A stretch of 36,077 bases of DNA from a virus, in IMG/VR virus record IMGVR_UViG_3300030117_002665, positions 1-36,077 of that record; one strand, given 5' to 3'. Within the stretch, counting starts at the first letter, position 1. Each line of letters begins with the position of its first letter. Of the stretch, positions 21,121-30,797 are shown in pieces. The notes beneath the pieces were generated by a model. It made no database searches. It saw only the letters and a list, made by a program, of their open reading frames with translations, and had not been told where the DNA came from. The translations under genes and the position numbers were made by a program.

Positions 21121-21624
21121 ATGGCAAATGTTAATACTACATTAGTAACCAATTTTGAAGCCTCGCCTCAAGTGATGAATCCGGCATATCAACAGCATGG
21201 CGTTGTGCGAATTATTCAAGGCACAATCGCTCTAGCTGCTGGTGATTTGAGTGCTAGTGACACAGTTATGTTGGCTCCTATTCCGACTAACGCGAGTGTA
21301 ACAAGTATCAAGCTATTCAATGACGACCTGGATAGTGGAAGTACAAACACTTGTGATGTTGGTCTATGGACAGCTGATGGTAACGTCACAGCGGTTGATG
21401 ATGATTGCTACGCAAGTGCGATCACCGATCTTCGTGCTGCTGTCACTACCGGAACTGAGGTAGCTTTTGAAGCGCGTAACATCAATTTGATGGGTCAACG
21501 TGTGTGGGAAGATGCTGGTCAATCATCTGATCCAGGCGGATATTACAATATCGGCTTGATCTTTGATGCGGCTGGCGACACAGCTGGCGATCTATCATTT
21601 ATGATCGAATACGTCGTAAATTAA
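21121..21624 (+). CDS. Probable head decoration / minor capsid protein
   Basis: 167 residues with AGGAGG, immediately after the capsid gene. Beta-rich, with VVRIIQGTIALAAGDLSASDTV, SVTSIKLFNDDLDSG and WEDAGQSSDPGGYYNIGLIF, a pattern seen in phage proteins at this locus. Likely binds the capsid exterior; inferred from position. Confidence 0.6.
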   Translation: MANVNTTLVTNFEASPQVMNPAYQQHGVVRIIQGTIALAAGDLSASDTVMLAPIPTNASVTSIKLFNDDLDSGSTNTCDVGLWTADGNVTAVDDDCYASAITDLRAAVTTGTEVAFEARNINLMGQRVWEDAGQSSDPGGYYNIGLIFDAAGDTAGDLSFMIEYVVN

Positions 21625-21643
21625 AATTAACCAGGGGTGAGCA

Positions 21644-22249
21644 ATGCCGAGTGTTGTGGAAATTTCTAATAATGCGCTTAATGCGATTGGAGCAACAAAC
21701 ATTACTAGTATGGATGAAAACTCTAAAGCTGCGCGTGTTATTAACCAGGTGTACGCTAATGTCCGCAACGAGGTTTTTCGTGCTCACCCCTGGAACTGTT
21801 TAATTAAAAGGGCAACTTTAGCGCAAGATGCTTCTGCTCCGGCTTATGGATATACATATTCCTATACCTTGCCGGCGGATCCATATTGCCTAAGAGTCCT
21901 GGAATATTCAAATGGATCGCAAACATATCCCTTTGATAACCTCACAAACAATGCTGGCGGTAGTGTATTTGTTATCGAGGGTCGTAAGTTGCTAACAGAC
22001 GAGTCAACGGCAAAGATTAAATATGTAGCGCGATCTGAGGATCCAAATGAATATGATGCTGGTTTAGTTGGAACTTTGTCAGCTAAATTAGCCTATACTA
22101 TTTCTTATGCGTTAACCGGATCGACAACAGTAGTGCAGCTGCAAAAAGCGCTATTCGATGAAAGATTGCGTGAGGCTAGATTTATTGATGCAACAGAGGG
22201 TGCGCCGCAGCGCATCGAGGCTAGTGATCTAATTGAATCGAGGTTGTAA
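21644..22249 (+). CDS. Tail tubular protein A (gp11-like)
   Basis: 201 residues, close to T7 gp11 (196). EISNNALNAIGATNITSMDENSKAARVINQVY and VFRAHPWNCLIKRATL are diagnostic of the podovirus adaptor that joins portal and nozzle. The stop overlaps the next start. Confidence 0.87.
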   Translation: MPSVVEISNNALNAIGATNITSMDENSKAARVINQVYANVRNEVFRAHPWNCLIKRATLAQDASAPAYGYTYSYTLPADPYCLRVLEYSNGSQTYPFDNLTNNAGGSVFVIEGRKLLTDESTAKIKYVARSEDPNEYDAGLVGTLSAKLAYTISYALTGSTTVVQLQKALFDERLREARFIDATEGAPQRIEASDLIESRL

Positions 22250-24255
22250 TGGCACGATCAGCACCAGCTATACAATCCTTTGTAGCCGGAGAAATATCGC
22301 CACGATTAGAGGGCAGAGTTTCTATAGAGAAATACAAGGAAGGGTTATCTGACCTAACGAACATGGTTTCTATGCCGCATGGCGGTGTAGCGCGTAGACC
22401 AGGAACAGAGTTTTTAGGAGAAGTTAAAACAAGCAGCGTTAAATGTAGGCTTATTCCGTTTCAATTTAAAACGACAGATACTTATATTTTGGAGTTTGGC
22501 GAGCAAATCATGCGGATTTACCGCAATGGTGAGCAAGTTTTATCGGGTACAACAAAGACTATATCGGGCGCAACCCAGGCAAGTCCTGGTGTAATAACAG
22601 CAACATCACACGGATATTCTAATGGTGACGAGGTTTATATTGCCTCAGTTGCCGGTATGACCGAGTTGAACGGACGAAATTATAAAGTTGCTAACTCGAC
22701 CACGCATACGTTTACGCTGACGGATCTATGGGGAACAGCGATTAATACTACCGATTTCACAGCCTATTCAAGCGGCGGCACAGCTAATGAAATCCTGGAG
22801 GTGGCGACACCATATCCGGAGTCGGTATTACCAGATATAAGGTTTGCTCAGAGTGCCGACACAATGTATATCGTTCATCCTAGTTATGCGATTAGGACGT
22901 TAACGCGATCCAGCCATACCAGCTGGAGTTTTGCAACACCATCGATCTCCGGAACACCGAGTCCAAACTTAAATAATGCCACCGATAATTATCCAAGTGT
23001 GGTTACGTTCTTTGAGCAGCGGCTGGTATTTGCTAACACAAACGACAATCCGCAGACTATATGGTTTTCAAAAACAGCGGATTATACGAATTTTACGACC
23101 GGATCCAATGCGGATGATGCGCTAGTTTATACAATCGCTAGCAACCAGGTAAACGCAATTCGCTGGCTAACAGCTACGCGTGTTATGACAGTTGGCACAG
23201 CTGGAGGAGAATTTGTGGTAACAACCACGAATGATGGACCTATTACTCCTACAACAACGCTGATCCGAAAATATAGTAATTACGGCACAGCAGCGATAGA
23301 TCCGGTGCAAGTGGCGGATGTTACACTATTTGTCCAGCGCGGTAATCGCAAGGTCAGAGAATTTAGATATGTTGGTGATATTGATGCCGGAGGCTATACA
23401 GCACCGGATATGACCATCCTGGCAGAACATATTACTGAGGGCGGTATAACAGAATTTGCATATCAGCAAGAGCCAGACAGCGTTGTATGGGCGCTGCGTG
23501 GTGATGGTGTTTTATTGGGGATGACCTATCGACGTGAAGAACAAGTTGTTGCCTGGCACAAGCACACGATTGGCGGTGTGTTTAGTACCGGTAATGCGGT
23601 GGTCGAAAGTATAGCGACGTTGCCCACAGATACCGGTGAAGATGAATTATATATGATTGTTAAAAGAACGATCAACTCACAAACAAAGCGGTATGTAGAG
23701 AAATTAAATGTATTTGATTTTGGAACAGTTGCTACCGGATCTTTCTTTGTTGATAGTGGCTTAACCTATTCTGGTAGTGCGGTTACGTCATTTAGTGGTT
23801 TATATCATTTAGAGGGCGCTACTGTTTCTATACTAGGTAACGGAGGATCACATGCAGACAAAGCGGTTAGCAGCGGTGCTGTATCTCTGGATTTATCTGC
23901 AACAACGGCGGCGGTCGGATTGGGTTATACATCAAATTTACAAACATTGAGGCTTGAGTCCGGATCCGTTGATGGAACTAGCCAGGGAAAACCTAAGAGA
24001 ATACACCACATAACGCTGCGATTATTTAGAACAGTAGGGTTAGAGGTAGGATCATCGTCTGATGATGTTGATCGAGTGCCTTTTAGAGATAGCAGCATGG
24101 CAATGGATACAGCTGTTGAGTTATTTACCGGTGATAAAGATATCGAGTTTGCCGGTGGCTTTGAGGAAGATGAGCGCATTTATGTAAGGCAAACACAGCC
24201 TTTACCTCTTACTGTCCTGGCGCTTTATGCACGAATGAACACTTTTGATATATAG
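22249..24255 (+). CDS. Tail tubular protein B / nozzle (gp12-like)
   Basis: 668 residues. The N-terminus FVAGEISPRLEGRVSIEKYKEGL and MVSMPHGGVARRPGTEFLGE are diagnostic of podovirus tail nozzle proteins, followed by a beta-propeller-like body (TYILEFGEQIMRIYRNGEQV, FFEQRLVFANTNDNPQTIW, VREFRYVGDIDAGGYTAPD) and YVRQTQPLPLTVLALYARM at the end. Shorter than T7 gp12 (794). Forms the DNA exit channel. Confidence 0.87.
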   Translation: MARSAPAIQSFVAGEISPRLEGRVSIEKYKEGLSDLTNMVSMPHGGVARRPGTEFLGEVKTSSVKCRLIPFQFKTTDTYILEFGEQIMRIYRNGEQVLSGTTKTISGATQASPGVITATSHGYSNGDEVYIASVAGMTELNGRNYKVANSTTHTFTLTDLWGTAINTTDFTAYSSGGTANEILEVATPYPESVLPDIRFAQSADTMYIVHPSYAIRTLTRSSHTSWSFATPSISGTPSPNLNNATDNYPSVVTFFEQRLVFANTNDNPQTIWFSKTADYTNFTTGSNADDALVYTIASNQVNAIRWLTATRVMTVGTAGGEFVVTTTNDGPITPTTTLIRKYSNYGTAAIDPVQVADVTLFVQRGNRKVREFRYVGDIDAGGYTAPDMTILAEHITEGGITEFAYQQEPDSVVWALRGDGVLLGMTYRREEQVVAWHKHTIGGVFSTGNAVVESIATLPTDTGEDELYMIVKRTINSQTKRYVEKLNVFDFGTVATGSFFVDSGLTYSGSAVTSFSGLYHLEGATVSILGNGGSHADKAVSSGAVSLDLSATTAAVGLGYTSNLQTLRLESGSVDGTSQGKPKRIHHITLRLFRTVGLEVGSSSDDVDRVPFRDSSMAMDTAVELFTGDKDIEFAGGFEEDERIYVRQTQPLPLTVLALYARMNTFDI

Positions 24256-24263
24256 GTAGAGCG

Positions 24264-24779
24264 TTGGAGTTTTTAACTTTTTTAAATCTGGTATCCGCCG
24301 GATCGTCTTTATTAGGCGGTATTAATGATAAACAAGCAGCGGATAATGCAGCGGCAGCGGCACAAGAGGCAGCGAATTTTAATGCGGATCTTATCGAGAG
24401 GGATGTAGATCTTCTGGAAAAGCAGCGCCGGTTTGTGAATGCGAATTACAATGTTTCTAATGATCGAAAGAAACAAGGATTTAAGGCGGTTCAAGGTGAG
24501 GTAAAAGCCAATTATGCGTATGGCGGTATTGATGTTTCTGAGGGTACACCGATTGATGTTCTTAAAACAAATGCCAGGGAAATGCAGTTTGAGTTGGATA
24601 CAGATAAATTTAATAACGATGTCGCTAATATGCAGATCGATGATGCTCAAGAGGATGCCAGGTTAAATGCTGAATTGGCGCGCATGGAGGGCGGTAGTGC
24701 AGCTGCATCACTAAGGGCGCAAGGAACAAAAAGCCTTATTCAAGGTATCGGTACGGCTGCCAGAACTCTTTATACATAG
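24264..24779 (+). CDS. Internal virion protein (gp14-like), TTG start
   Basis: 171 residues from TTG at 24264, with AGGTAGA upstream. The hydrophobic N-terminus (MEFLTFLNLVSAGSSLLGGI) is followed by long Ala/Gln helices and the motif NYAYGGIDVSEGTPIDVL. Size, order and pattern fit T7 gp14, the ejected protein that forms the outer-membrane pore. Confidence 0.72.
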   Translation: MEFLTFLNLVSAGSSLLGGINDKQAADNAAAAAQEAANFNADLIERDVDLLEKQRRFVNANYNVSNDRKKQGFKAVQGEVKANYAYGGIDVSEGTPIDVLKTNAREMQFELDTDKFNNDVANMQIDDAQEDARLNAELARMEGGSAAASLRAQGTKSLIQGIGTAARTLYT

Positions 24780-24786
24780 GTGTTAG

Positions 24787-27108
24787 ATGCGTATTCCTTT
24801 ATATACAGCGCAATCCAGGGCAACGTCCGAGGCTCCAGGAAAGTCGATTACTGCTAGAAAAAACGTACAATTAGCAGCACAAACAGAATTAGCAAAGGGA
24901 TCACCATTCTCTGCTTTTACTGATGAGGTTTCGAAATTCAGCCTGGAGAGATATAAGGTTGTAAGGAATAATCTGCTAAACGAGGCGGATCTAGCAATGG
25001 ACGAGTCGATGTATGAATTGGCTCGAAAGCTGGAGAAATCTGGCGATTATAATAATATTCTTGATGGTGATGCGCCTAAATGGAAAAGCGGTGCAGAGGC
25101 TATTAAAGCAGAACTGCTAGGAAAAATTGGAAAGGATGAATACAGCCAGAAACAATTTGAATTACGTTTTGGTCAGAATGAATTAAAGCATAGGTTTCAG
25201 CTGAGATCTATAGTTGACCGGCAGCTAAAGATAGCTAGCCAGGGCGATTACTCACAAAAGTTACTCCAGGGCGAGGCGGAGTTAAGTGATTGGCGGTTAG
25301 ATGAAAAGGGTCGGAATGCTATTCTTAGACCGATTAATATCTTTACCGGTGGTTATATCAATCAGACCAAAGCCAATCCTGGAAAGGTAAAAGCCACAAT
25401 TAAAGCTATGGAGTTGAACGCAGCGAGAGCAGCATTAACCAGATATATTTCTGAGCAGCCTGGTAGAGAGATCACAACACTTACAGCGATGCGAGAGGCA
25501 ATAAGACAAGGCAGAGAGGGCGGCACACTTGAGGGTCCACCAGGAAAACAAACTTTACCGGCTCCGTTACTTGGTGCTGAAAATCTCTATAAGCGATTAA
25601 TTGCATTTGATGATGATGAACTTGCATCAATAATCAGTACATCATCCGGTGATATTGCTACGATTTATGGACCAGGATTTGAAGAAAGAGCAAGAAAATC
25701 TAAGCTAACAGCTACGTCAAAGATCCTAAAAGATAGCGCAAATACACTTATTAGCCAGATGGAAATTGATGGCGCCGCTGATACACAAAAAATAAGTGAC
25801 CTTTTGCAAGGATTTGAGAAGTTAATCAATGAAGATCCTAACGTCGGATCCGATGTTAAAGATAAATTTAATGAATTAAGACTAACCTCTAAACTTGCTT
25901 TTGATACGAGAAAAGCCTCTCCCACCGATATGAATACAATTATCTCTGATTTTAAAAAAGGAGAGCTTTTAGGTGGTCCTGGTATGGATACGGATGCAGA
26001 ACAAAATACGCTTAATTTTCTTGAGAGCCGCCGGAACAAGATGGAAAGTGCTCTTAAAGATGATGCGCTGCAATGGGGTATTGATAATGGAGTTGTAGAA
26101 CAACCGGTAACAGATTTGTTTAATGAGGATGGATCATTTGATCCTATGGCGGTAACAGAGCGCCTTATGAATGCCAATGCGGTACGAAATCATTATAATC
26201 TGCCTACTGTTCAATATCTTACAAAGAACGAGGTAGCGGCTTTTAATGGGTTTATAAAGCGAAAAGATTTAGACCCACAGCTGCGATTAAACTATCTTTC
26301 TGATTTTGTGAAAGGCTGGGGGGATAATGTAACAGATGTTTTTACGCAGTTAGGTGAGAAAAACGCGGTGCAGCTAGCAGCGCTGGGATCTTATGTAAAC
26401 AATAATCTGCACAATTCGGCTCTTACAATGCTTAAAGGATTAGATCGGATTGATGCTGGTGACTCTATTCCAGAGTTTACAAACGCAAATCTCATGCCGG
26501 TGTTTATAGAGGTAACGTCAGATAATAGCGCAAAAGACATTTTGGAACTTATGGATCCAAAGGAAAAAATGGCAGCATTCAACTTAGCCAAAGCGCATTA
26601 CATGGGATTAGGCAGAACTGATTTTGATGATGCTGTTTTCGAGGATTCTATCCAGGCAGCTTTGGGTTTTAATGAAGAAACCGGAACCGGAGGGGTCCAG
26701 GAGGTTAGGGATGTAAAGACACTTTTATTGCCAGAACTAACAGCTGAACAAACAGAAAATGTTTTAGATAATCTTATTCTTCCACATTTTAATTTTATTA
26801 ACCAATCTATAGTTGGATCAGAGGAGTTAAGAGATACGATCGATCGCGCTTTATTAATGGATATAAACAATAACGATGATTATATCCTAAAAGCCTATTC
26901 TGGTGATAACTACGTTATTATTGATACAGCTAGAGATAAGCTGGTTCGATATAATCCTACAGTTGAAAACAAAAGTGGCGATCCGGTGATCTTAAATCTT
27001 TACGAGTTGATGCTTGCATTTCCAGGAATAACGCAAGAACGCGGCGAAGTTAGTCAAACTGTTAAGGAGTATGAAGAAAAACTAGAAGAAGAATTGTTAT
27101 CTCAATGA
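24787..27108 (+). CDS. Internal virion protein (gp15-like)
   Basis: 773 residues, close to T7 gp15 (747). Almost entirely helical and hydrophilic, without a recognised catalytic motif. N-terminus RIPLYTAQSRATSEAPGKSI resembles those of podovirus ejection proteins. It sits between the gp14-like and the giant protein, as gp15 does. Stop overlaps the next start by ATGA. Confidence 0.7.
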   Translation: MRIPLYTAQSRATSEAPGKSITARKNVQLAAQTELAKGSPFSAFTDEVSKFSLERYKVVRNNLLNEADLAMDESMYELARKLEKSGDYNNILDGDAPKWKSGAEAIKAELLGKIGKDEYSQKQFELRFGQNELKHRFQLRSIVDRQLKIASQGDYSQKLLQGEAELSDWRLDEKGRNAILRPINIFTGGYINQTKANPGKVKATIKAMELNAARAALTRYISEQPGREITTLTAMREAIRQGREGGTLEGPPGKQTLPAPLLGAENLYKRLIAFDDDELASIISTSSGDIATIYGPGFEERARKSKLTATSKILKDSANTLISQMEIDGAADTQKISDLLQGFEKLINEDPNVGSDVKDKFNELRLTSKLAFDTRKASPTDMNTIISDFKKGELLGGPGMDTDAEQNTLNFLESRRNKMESALKDDALQWGIDNGVVEQPVTDLFNEDGSFDPMAVTERLMNANAVRNHYNLPTVQYLTKNEVAAFNGFIKRKDLDPQLRLNYLSDFVKGWGDNVTDVFTQLGEKNAVQLAALGSYVNNNLHNSALTMLKGLDRIDAGDSIPEFTNANLMPVFIEVTSDNSAKDILELMDPKEKMAAFNLAKAHYMGLGRTDFDDAVFEDSIQAALGFNEETGTGGVQEVRDVKTLLLPELTAEQTENVLDNLILPHFNFINQSIVGSEELRDTIDRALLMDINNNDDYILKAYSGDNYVIIDTARDKLVRYNPTVENKSGDPVILNLYELMLAFPGITQERGEVSQTVKEYEEKLEEELLSQ

Positions 27109-30100
27109 GTGCGATATTTCAAAAACAGTTAAACAAATCTTACCTGGATATGTACGATGGGGTCGATACATCCCAATCTAGTTTTAAGGAAAATATGTCA
27201 GTTGGTGCGATCGATCAGATAACCAGAGGTAATAGTAATTCCAGGGCAAGAATGCTTGAGGACTCCTGGCAGCCATTTTTAGATGAAATAAAAAACAAAA
27301 CCGGACAAGATTTTTTTAATCCAGCCAGGCATTTGAACAAGGGTATTTTTGGCGCAAGTGCAACGCATGGTGCAAATCAATGGAATTATCGCCATGATTC
27401 AAAGAAAATCTTTGAGTTTATAAAGGCAAATGAACAATCGCTGGGTCCAGAGTTTATGACACTCAACCACGATTTTATTATAGATAGAGCGATAAAAAAA
27501 GCGCAACACCACGCAGAGCAATTTGATGAGGTCGTAGAAAGATCGGGTGATTGGAAAAACTTTTTAGGTCGGCTTGCTGGAGCAATCGCTGGATCATTTG
27601 ATGATCCGGTTATTCAAGATACTATGGTGGGTGGTTATTTTTTTGCGCCGATAAAAAGTATTTGGAGCCTGGCATTTCGTGAGGCTGTTATTGGAGGATC
27701 CTCAGAGGCGCTTATCCAAGCTAGTGTTCAAGAGTGGTATAAAGAATTAGAGTTGCCTTACACCTGGGAAACTTTTGCATTAAACGTAGCCGCTGCAAGT
27801 ACATTAAGCGCTGCTTTCCCTCTTACCTTTAGAATAGGAGGAGAAGTCGTAAAGCTATCGGGTAGCCAGGCAAAAAAAGGTTATGAGGCGATAAAAAACG
27901 CGCATAAGTCAATCGGACAAGAGGTTAGCGAAAACGCAAGAACAGCTGAAAATATTGCTGATGAAATCGAGAGTACGATAGGAACCTCTCCTATAAATGA
28001 TGTTGACGAGCATTTGGATCGCGTGGATGCCCATGCTGATGCCATAGATAATGGTGAGGCTCCTACTGTAACGAATGAACCAACAAGCGGTCCAACAGCT
28101 GCTGAACTTGAAAACGTAGCTAATCCAGGGAAATTTAGTAAAGATCTTGATGAAGTAAATCAAAACATTGCTGAAACAGAGGAGGCAATAAAAGTATTTA
28201 AAGATGCTTATGATGATGAAGTAAATCAGATCATGGCAGATTTTGATAAGCAAAACAAAAGCATAGAAGAGGGAGGTATTCTCGATTATTCCGATCCGCT
28301 GATGGACAGCCAAAAGCAAACAAAGTTGATGGAAGATACAGCTGCAAAGTTAGAGAATCTTGAGTCTAAGAAAAATCTTGAAGATGCTGGAAATCTAATG
28401 GATATGCTGTTGAAAAAGCAAAGAGGAATTAAGGAAGCAATACTAGCACAACCAGAGGCAAAGCCTAGAGCAACTATTAATGATGTAGTATCCAGGTTTG
28501 AGGTAGATGAACTTAACGTCGATGCTAAAGCCTTTCAATTTAAAGAGGGTGGCGACGAGTTTGGTGTAACGGAGCGATTAAAGGACGTTAAAACCTGGGA
28601 TCCGGTAAAAGCTGGAACAGTTGTGGTGTATGAGCAAGCTGACGGAAAGCTATTTATTGCAGACGGACACCAGCGATTAGGGTTAGCAAAGCGGATAAAG
28701 AGCCAGGATCCAAAGCAAGATGTATTTCTTTTAGGATCCGTATTACGCGAGAAAGATGGAATAAGTCGCGATCAAGCAATGGTTGTTGCAGCAATGAAGA
28801 ATATTGCCGAGGGAACCGGTACTGTTCTTGATGCTGTTAAAGTTTTAAGAGGAGATCAAAAACTATTTAAGGAGTTACCACCACGATCTGCCCTGGTACG
28901 CATGGCAAGAAATATCGTTAATATTAACGACGATGAGGCATTCGGTTTATTTAAAAATGGATTAGTTTCTCCACAACAAGCAGCGGTTGTCGGTCGAATG
29001 ATCCCAGAAGATGCAACGATGCAGCGCGCAGCTATGAATGTTTTAGCAAAGGCAAAGCCGGAAAATGATGTTCAAGCAGAGTCTATTGTCCGGCAAGTAA
29101 TGGATAGCGGCACAGAAAAGGTTAACCAGGAGAGTTTATTTGGTAATGCTTTGGAAGAAGAGTCGCTCTATTTTGAAAGAGCCAAAGTTTTAGATAATGC
29201 AGTAAAGATCTTGCAACGTGATAAATCGGCATTTAATACTATAGTAAAGAACCAGACGAAATTTGAGAGCGAGGGAAACCAGCTAGCAAGGAGCGCTAAT
29301 GAGCAAAAAATCCAAAAAGACGGACAAGCAATCCAGCTTATCCAAACGCTCGCCAACAGACGAGGACAACTCAGCGACGATCTCACAGCTGCCGCAAGGG
29401 TCGCAAAGCAATCCGGACAATACAACAAGGCTACAGACAGCTTTGTCCAATCTGTCAGAGGAGCAGTTGATCGAGGCGATTTCAATGGGGAAATCCTTGG
29501 CGATCCAGGACGCACTATCGATGCTCCGCCGCAAAACGGCACAATACCAACAAGGGCAGTTGAAAAAAGTTTAGATGATTTCGACGATCCAGCTGGATTA
29601 GGATCGCAAAAACAGATGGATCAGATGGAGGCAGATATGTTTCAGCAGCCTCCGGAAGTAAAACCGCGTGAGGCATTCCAATCTGATGACGAATTACGAA
29701 ACGATCTTGGTAATATAATTGAGCAAGGCGCTGATGAAGCTGTAGTAGATGCACATCCAGCAGTTACTAAAGCGATTGAAGAGTCGATGGCTCGACCAGA
29801 AACAACAACATTACCTGGTTATGGTACAGATCAATTTCGACAAGCCAGATCTTTTAATACACTTCGTCTACAAGAACTAGGTGTAAAGTTAGAAAATACT
29901 ATAACCGGTTATACTGATGCTATTGTTGCTTTATATAAAGGTGCTAGAAACCTTGCCTGGAAAGATGATGAGTTAGATCTACCGGTTGGAAAGTATATTA
30001 ACCAGGATAAAAGGGCAGCTATTGTATTAGGTCCACCAGCCGCCGGTAAATCTACTATAGCAAATCCAATAGCTAGACGAATGAATGCAGCCATTATTGA

Positions 30101-30797
30101 TAGCGATGAGGCAAAAAAAATACTACCAGAATACGATGGCGGAATTGGAGCAAATGCAGTACACGAAGAAAGCAGCGCTTTAGCAGAAAGAGTGCTTAAT
30201 ATGGCGCTAGAACTTGGTGATAATGTTGTTATTCCAAAGGTAGGCGGAACAGTTGGATCTATAGAAAAGCTAGTTAATAAACTTAAAGAAAAAGGATATT
30301 CAGTTGATTTAGTTGATATGTCTGTTACTTATAAGAACGCGCGTAATAGAATGTTTTTGCGTTTTGTAAAAGAGGGTCGTCTTATAAATCCGGACTATGT
30401 AAGGCAAGTGGGTGATAATCCTGGTAAAACATACGACACACTGAAACAACAAGGGAAAGCTGATGGCTACACGAGAATCGACAACAACGGACAAATCGAC
30501 AAACCAAAAGACCTCATCGAAGATACCAGCGGACTCACGCAAGGATCTGATATTCGATTACGACGGAGCGGAGGAGAGAGGGATCCAGGAGGGGAACTCG
30601 CCGGCAGCCAAGAAAGAGGTTTTAGAGGCGCTGAAGAAATTACAGACGGAGAGCTAGACCTAGAAATTCCGGTCGGGCAAAGAATAGACGATGCAACCAA
30701 TGAGGTTACTGTCGTCAATCAAACAATGCGGCAGATTAAAGATGAAATCGATTATGAAAATAAGATGATCGATCGAATGGGATATTGTGTTAAATGA
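27105..30797 (+). CDS. Giant internal virion / polyvalent protein with ParB-like and Zeta-toxin-like domains
   Basis: 1230 residues at the position of T7 gp16 (1318). N-terminal 230 residues include membrane-prone stretches (LGRLAGAIAGSF, MVGGYFFAPIKSIWSLAF). A ParB/sulfiredoxin-like domain at about 470-580 has VVVYEQADGKLFIADGHQR, with ADGHQRLGLAK at 519-529. A kinase domain of the Zeta/PezT type at about 965-1135 has Walker A GPPAAGKST at 976-984 and IIDSDEAKKILPEY after it. No transglycosylase domain is seen. Mixed domains in one giant phage protein match the polyvalent-protein concept: effectors injected with DNA. Two small ORFs are nested in another frame. Confidence 0.75.
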   Translation: MSAIFQKQLNKSYLDMYDGVDTSQSSFKENMSVGAIDQITRGNSNSRARMLEDSWQPFLDEIKNKTGQDFFNPARHLNKGIFGASATHGANQWNYRHDSKKIFEFIKANEQSLGPEFMTLNHDFIIDRAIKKAQHHAEQFDEVVERSGDWKNFLGRLAGAIAGSFDDPVIQDTMVGGYFFAPIKSIWSLAFREAVIGGSSEALIQASVQEWYKELELPYTWETFALNVAAASTLSAAFPLTFRIGGEVVKLSGSQAKKGYEAIKNAHKSIGQEVSENARTAENIADEIESTIGTSPINDVDEHLDRVDAHADAIDNGEAPTVTNEPTSGPTAAELENVANPGKFSKDLDEVNQNIAETEEAIKVFKDAYDDEVNQIMADFDKQNKSIEEGGILDYSDPLMDSQKQTKLMEDTAAKLENLESKKNLEDAGNLMDMLLKKQRGIKEAILAQPEAKPRATINDVVSRFEVDELNVDAKAFQFKEGGDEFGVTERLKDVKTWDPVKAGTVVVYEQADGKLFIADGHQRLGLAKRIKSQDPKQDVFLLGSVLREKDGISRDQAMVVAAMKNIAEGTGTVLDAVKVLRGDQKLFKELPPRSALVRMARNIVNINDDEAFGLFKNGLVSPQQAAVVGRMIPEDATMQRAAMNVLAKAKPENDVQAESIVRQVMDSGTEKVNQESLFGNALEEESLYFERAKVLDNAVKILQRDKSAFNTIVKNQTKFESEGNQLARSANEQKIQKDGQAIQLIQTLANRRGQLSDDLTAAARVAKQSGQYNKATDSFVQSVRGAVDRGDFNGEILGDPGRTIDAPPQNGTIPTRAVEKSLDDFDDPAGLGSQKQMDQMEADMFQQPPEVKPREAFQSDDELRNDLGNIIEQGADEAVVDAHPAVTKAIEESMARPETTTLPGYGTDQFRQARSFNTLRLQELGVKLENTITGYTDAIVALYKGARNLAWKDDELDLPVGKYINQDKRAAIVLGPPAAGKSTIANPIARRMNAAIIDSDEAKKILPEYDGGIGANAVHEESSALAERVLNMALELGDNVVIPKVGGTVGSIEKLVNKLKEKGYSVDLVDMSVTYKNARNRMFLRFVKEGRLINPDYVRQVGDNPGKTYDTLKQQGKADGYTRIDNNGQIDKPKDLIEDTSGLTQGSDIRLRRSGGERDPGGELAGSQERGFRGAEEITDGELDLEIPVGQRIDDATNEVTVVNQTMRQIKDEIDYENKMIDRMGYCVK
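29299..29574 (+). CDS. Nested overprinted ORF 1 inside the giant virion gene
   Basis: 91 residues in the +1 frame relative to the host gene, with AAGGAG at 29288-29293, 5 bases before ATG. Ser/Thr/Gln-rich N-terminus (MSKKSKKTDKQSSLSKRSP) and a clear amphipathic helix region (LSNLSEEQLIEAISMGKSLA, then ALSMLRRKTAQYQQ). Over this stretch host-frame codons end in C about 28 times and T 18 times by hand count. In about 75 codons before it the counts were 11 and 20, and after it about 6 and 22. Such a local shift suggests both frames are selected. No homologue recognised. Confidence 0.55.
   Translation: MSKKSKKTDKQSSLSKRSPTDEDNSATISQLPQGSQSNPDNTTRLQTALSNLSEEQLIEAISMGKSLAIQDALSMLRRKTAQYQQGQLKKV
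30463..30657 (+). CDS. Nested overprinted ORF 2 inside the giant virion gene
   Basis: 64 residues in the same frame as nested ORF 1, AAGGGA at 30451-30456, 6 bases before ATG. Thr/Ser/Lys-rich N-terminus (MATRESTTTDKSTNQKTSSK), then IFDYDGAEERG and a C-terminal helix KKEVLEALKKLQTES. Host-frame codons here end in C about 21 times and T about 10, again the reverse of the surrounding gene. The two nested products have similar composition. Confidence 0.5.
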   Translation: MATRESTTTDKSTNQKTSSKIPADSRKDLIFDYDGAEERGIQEGNSPAAKKEVLEALKKLQTES

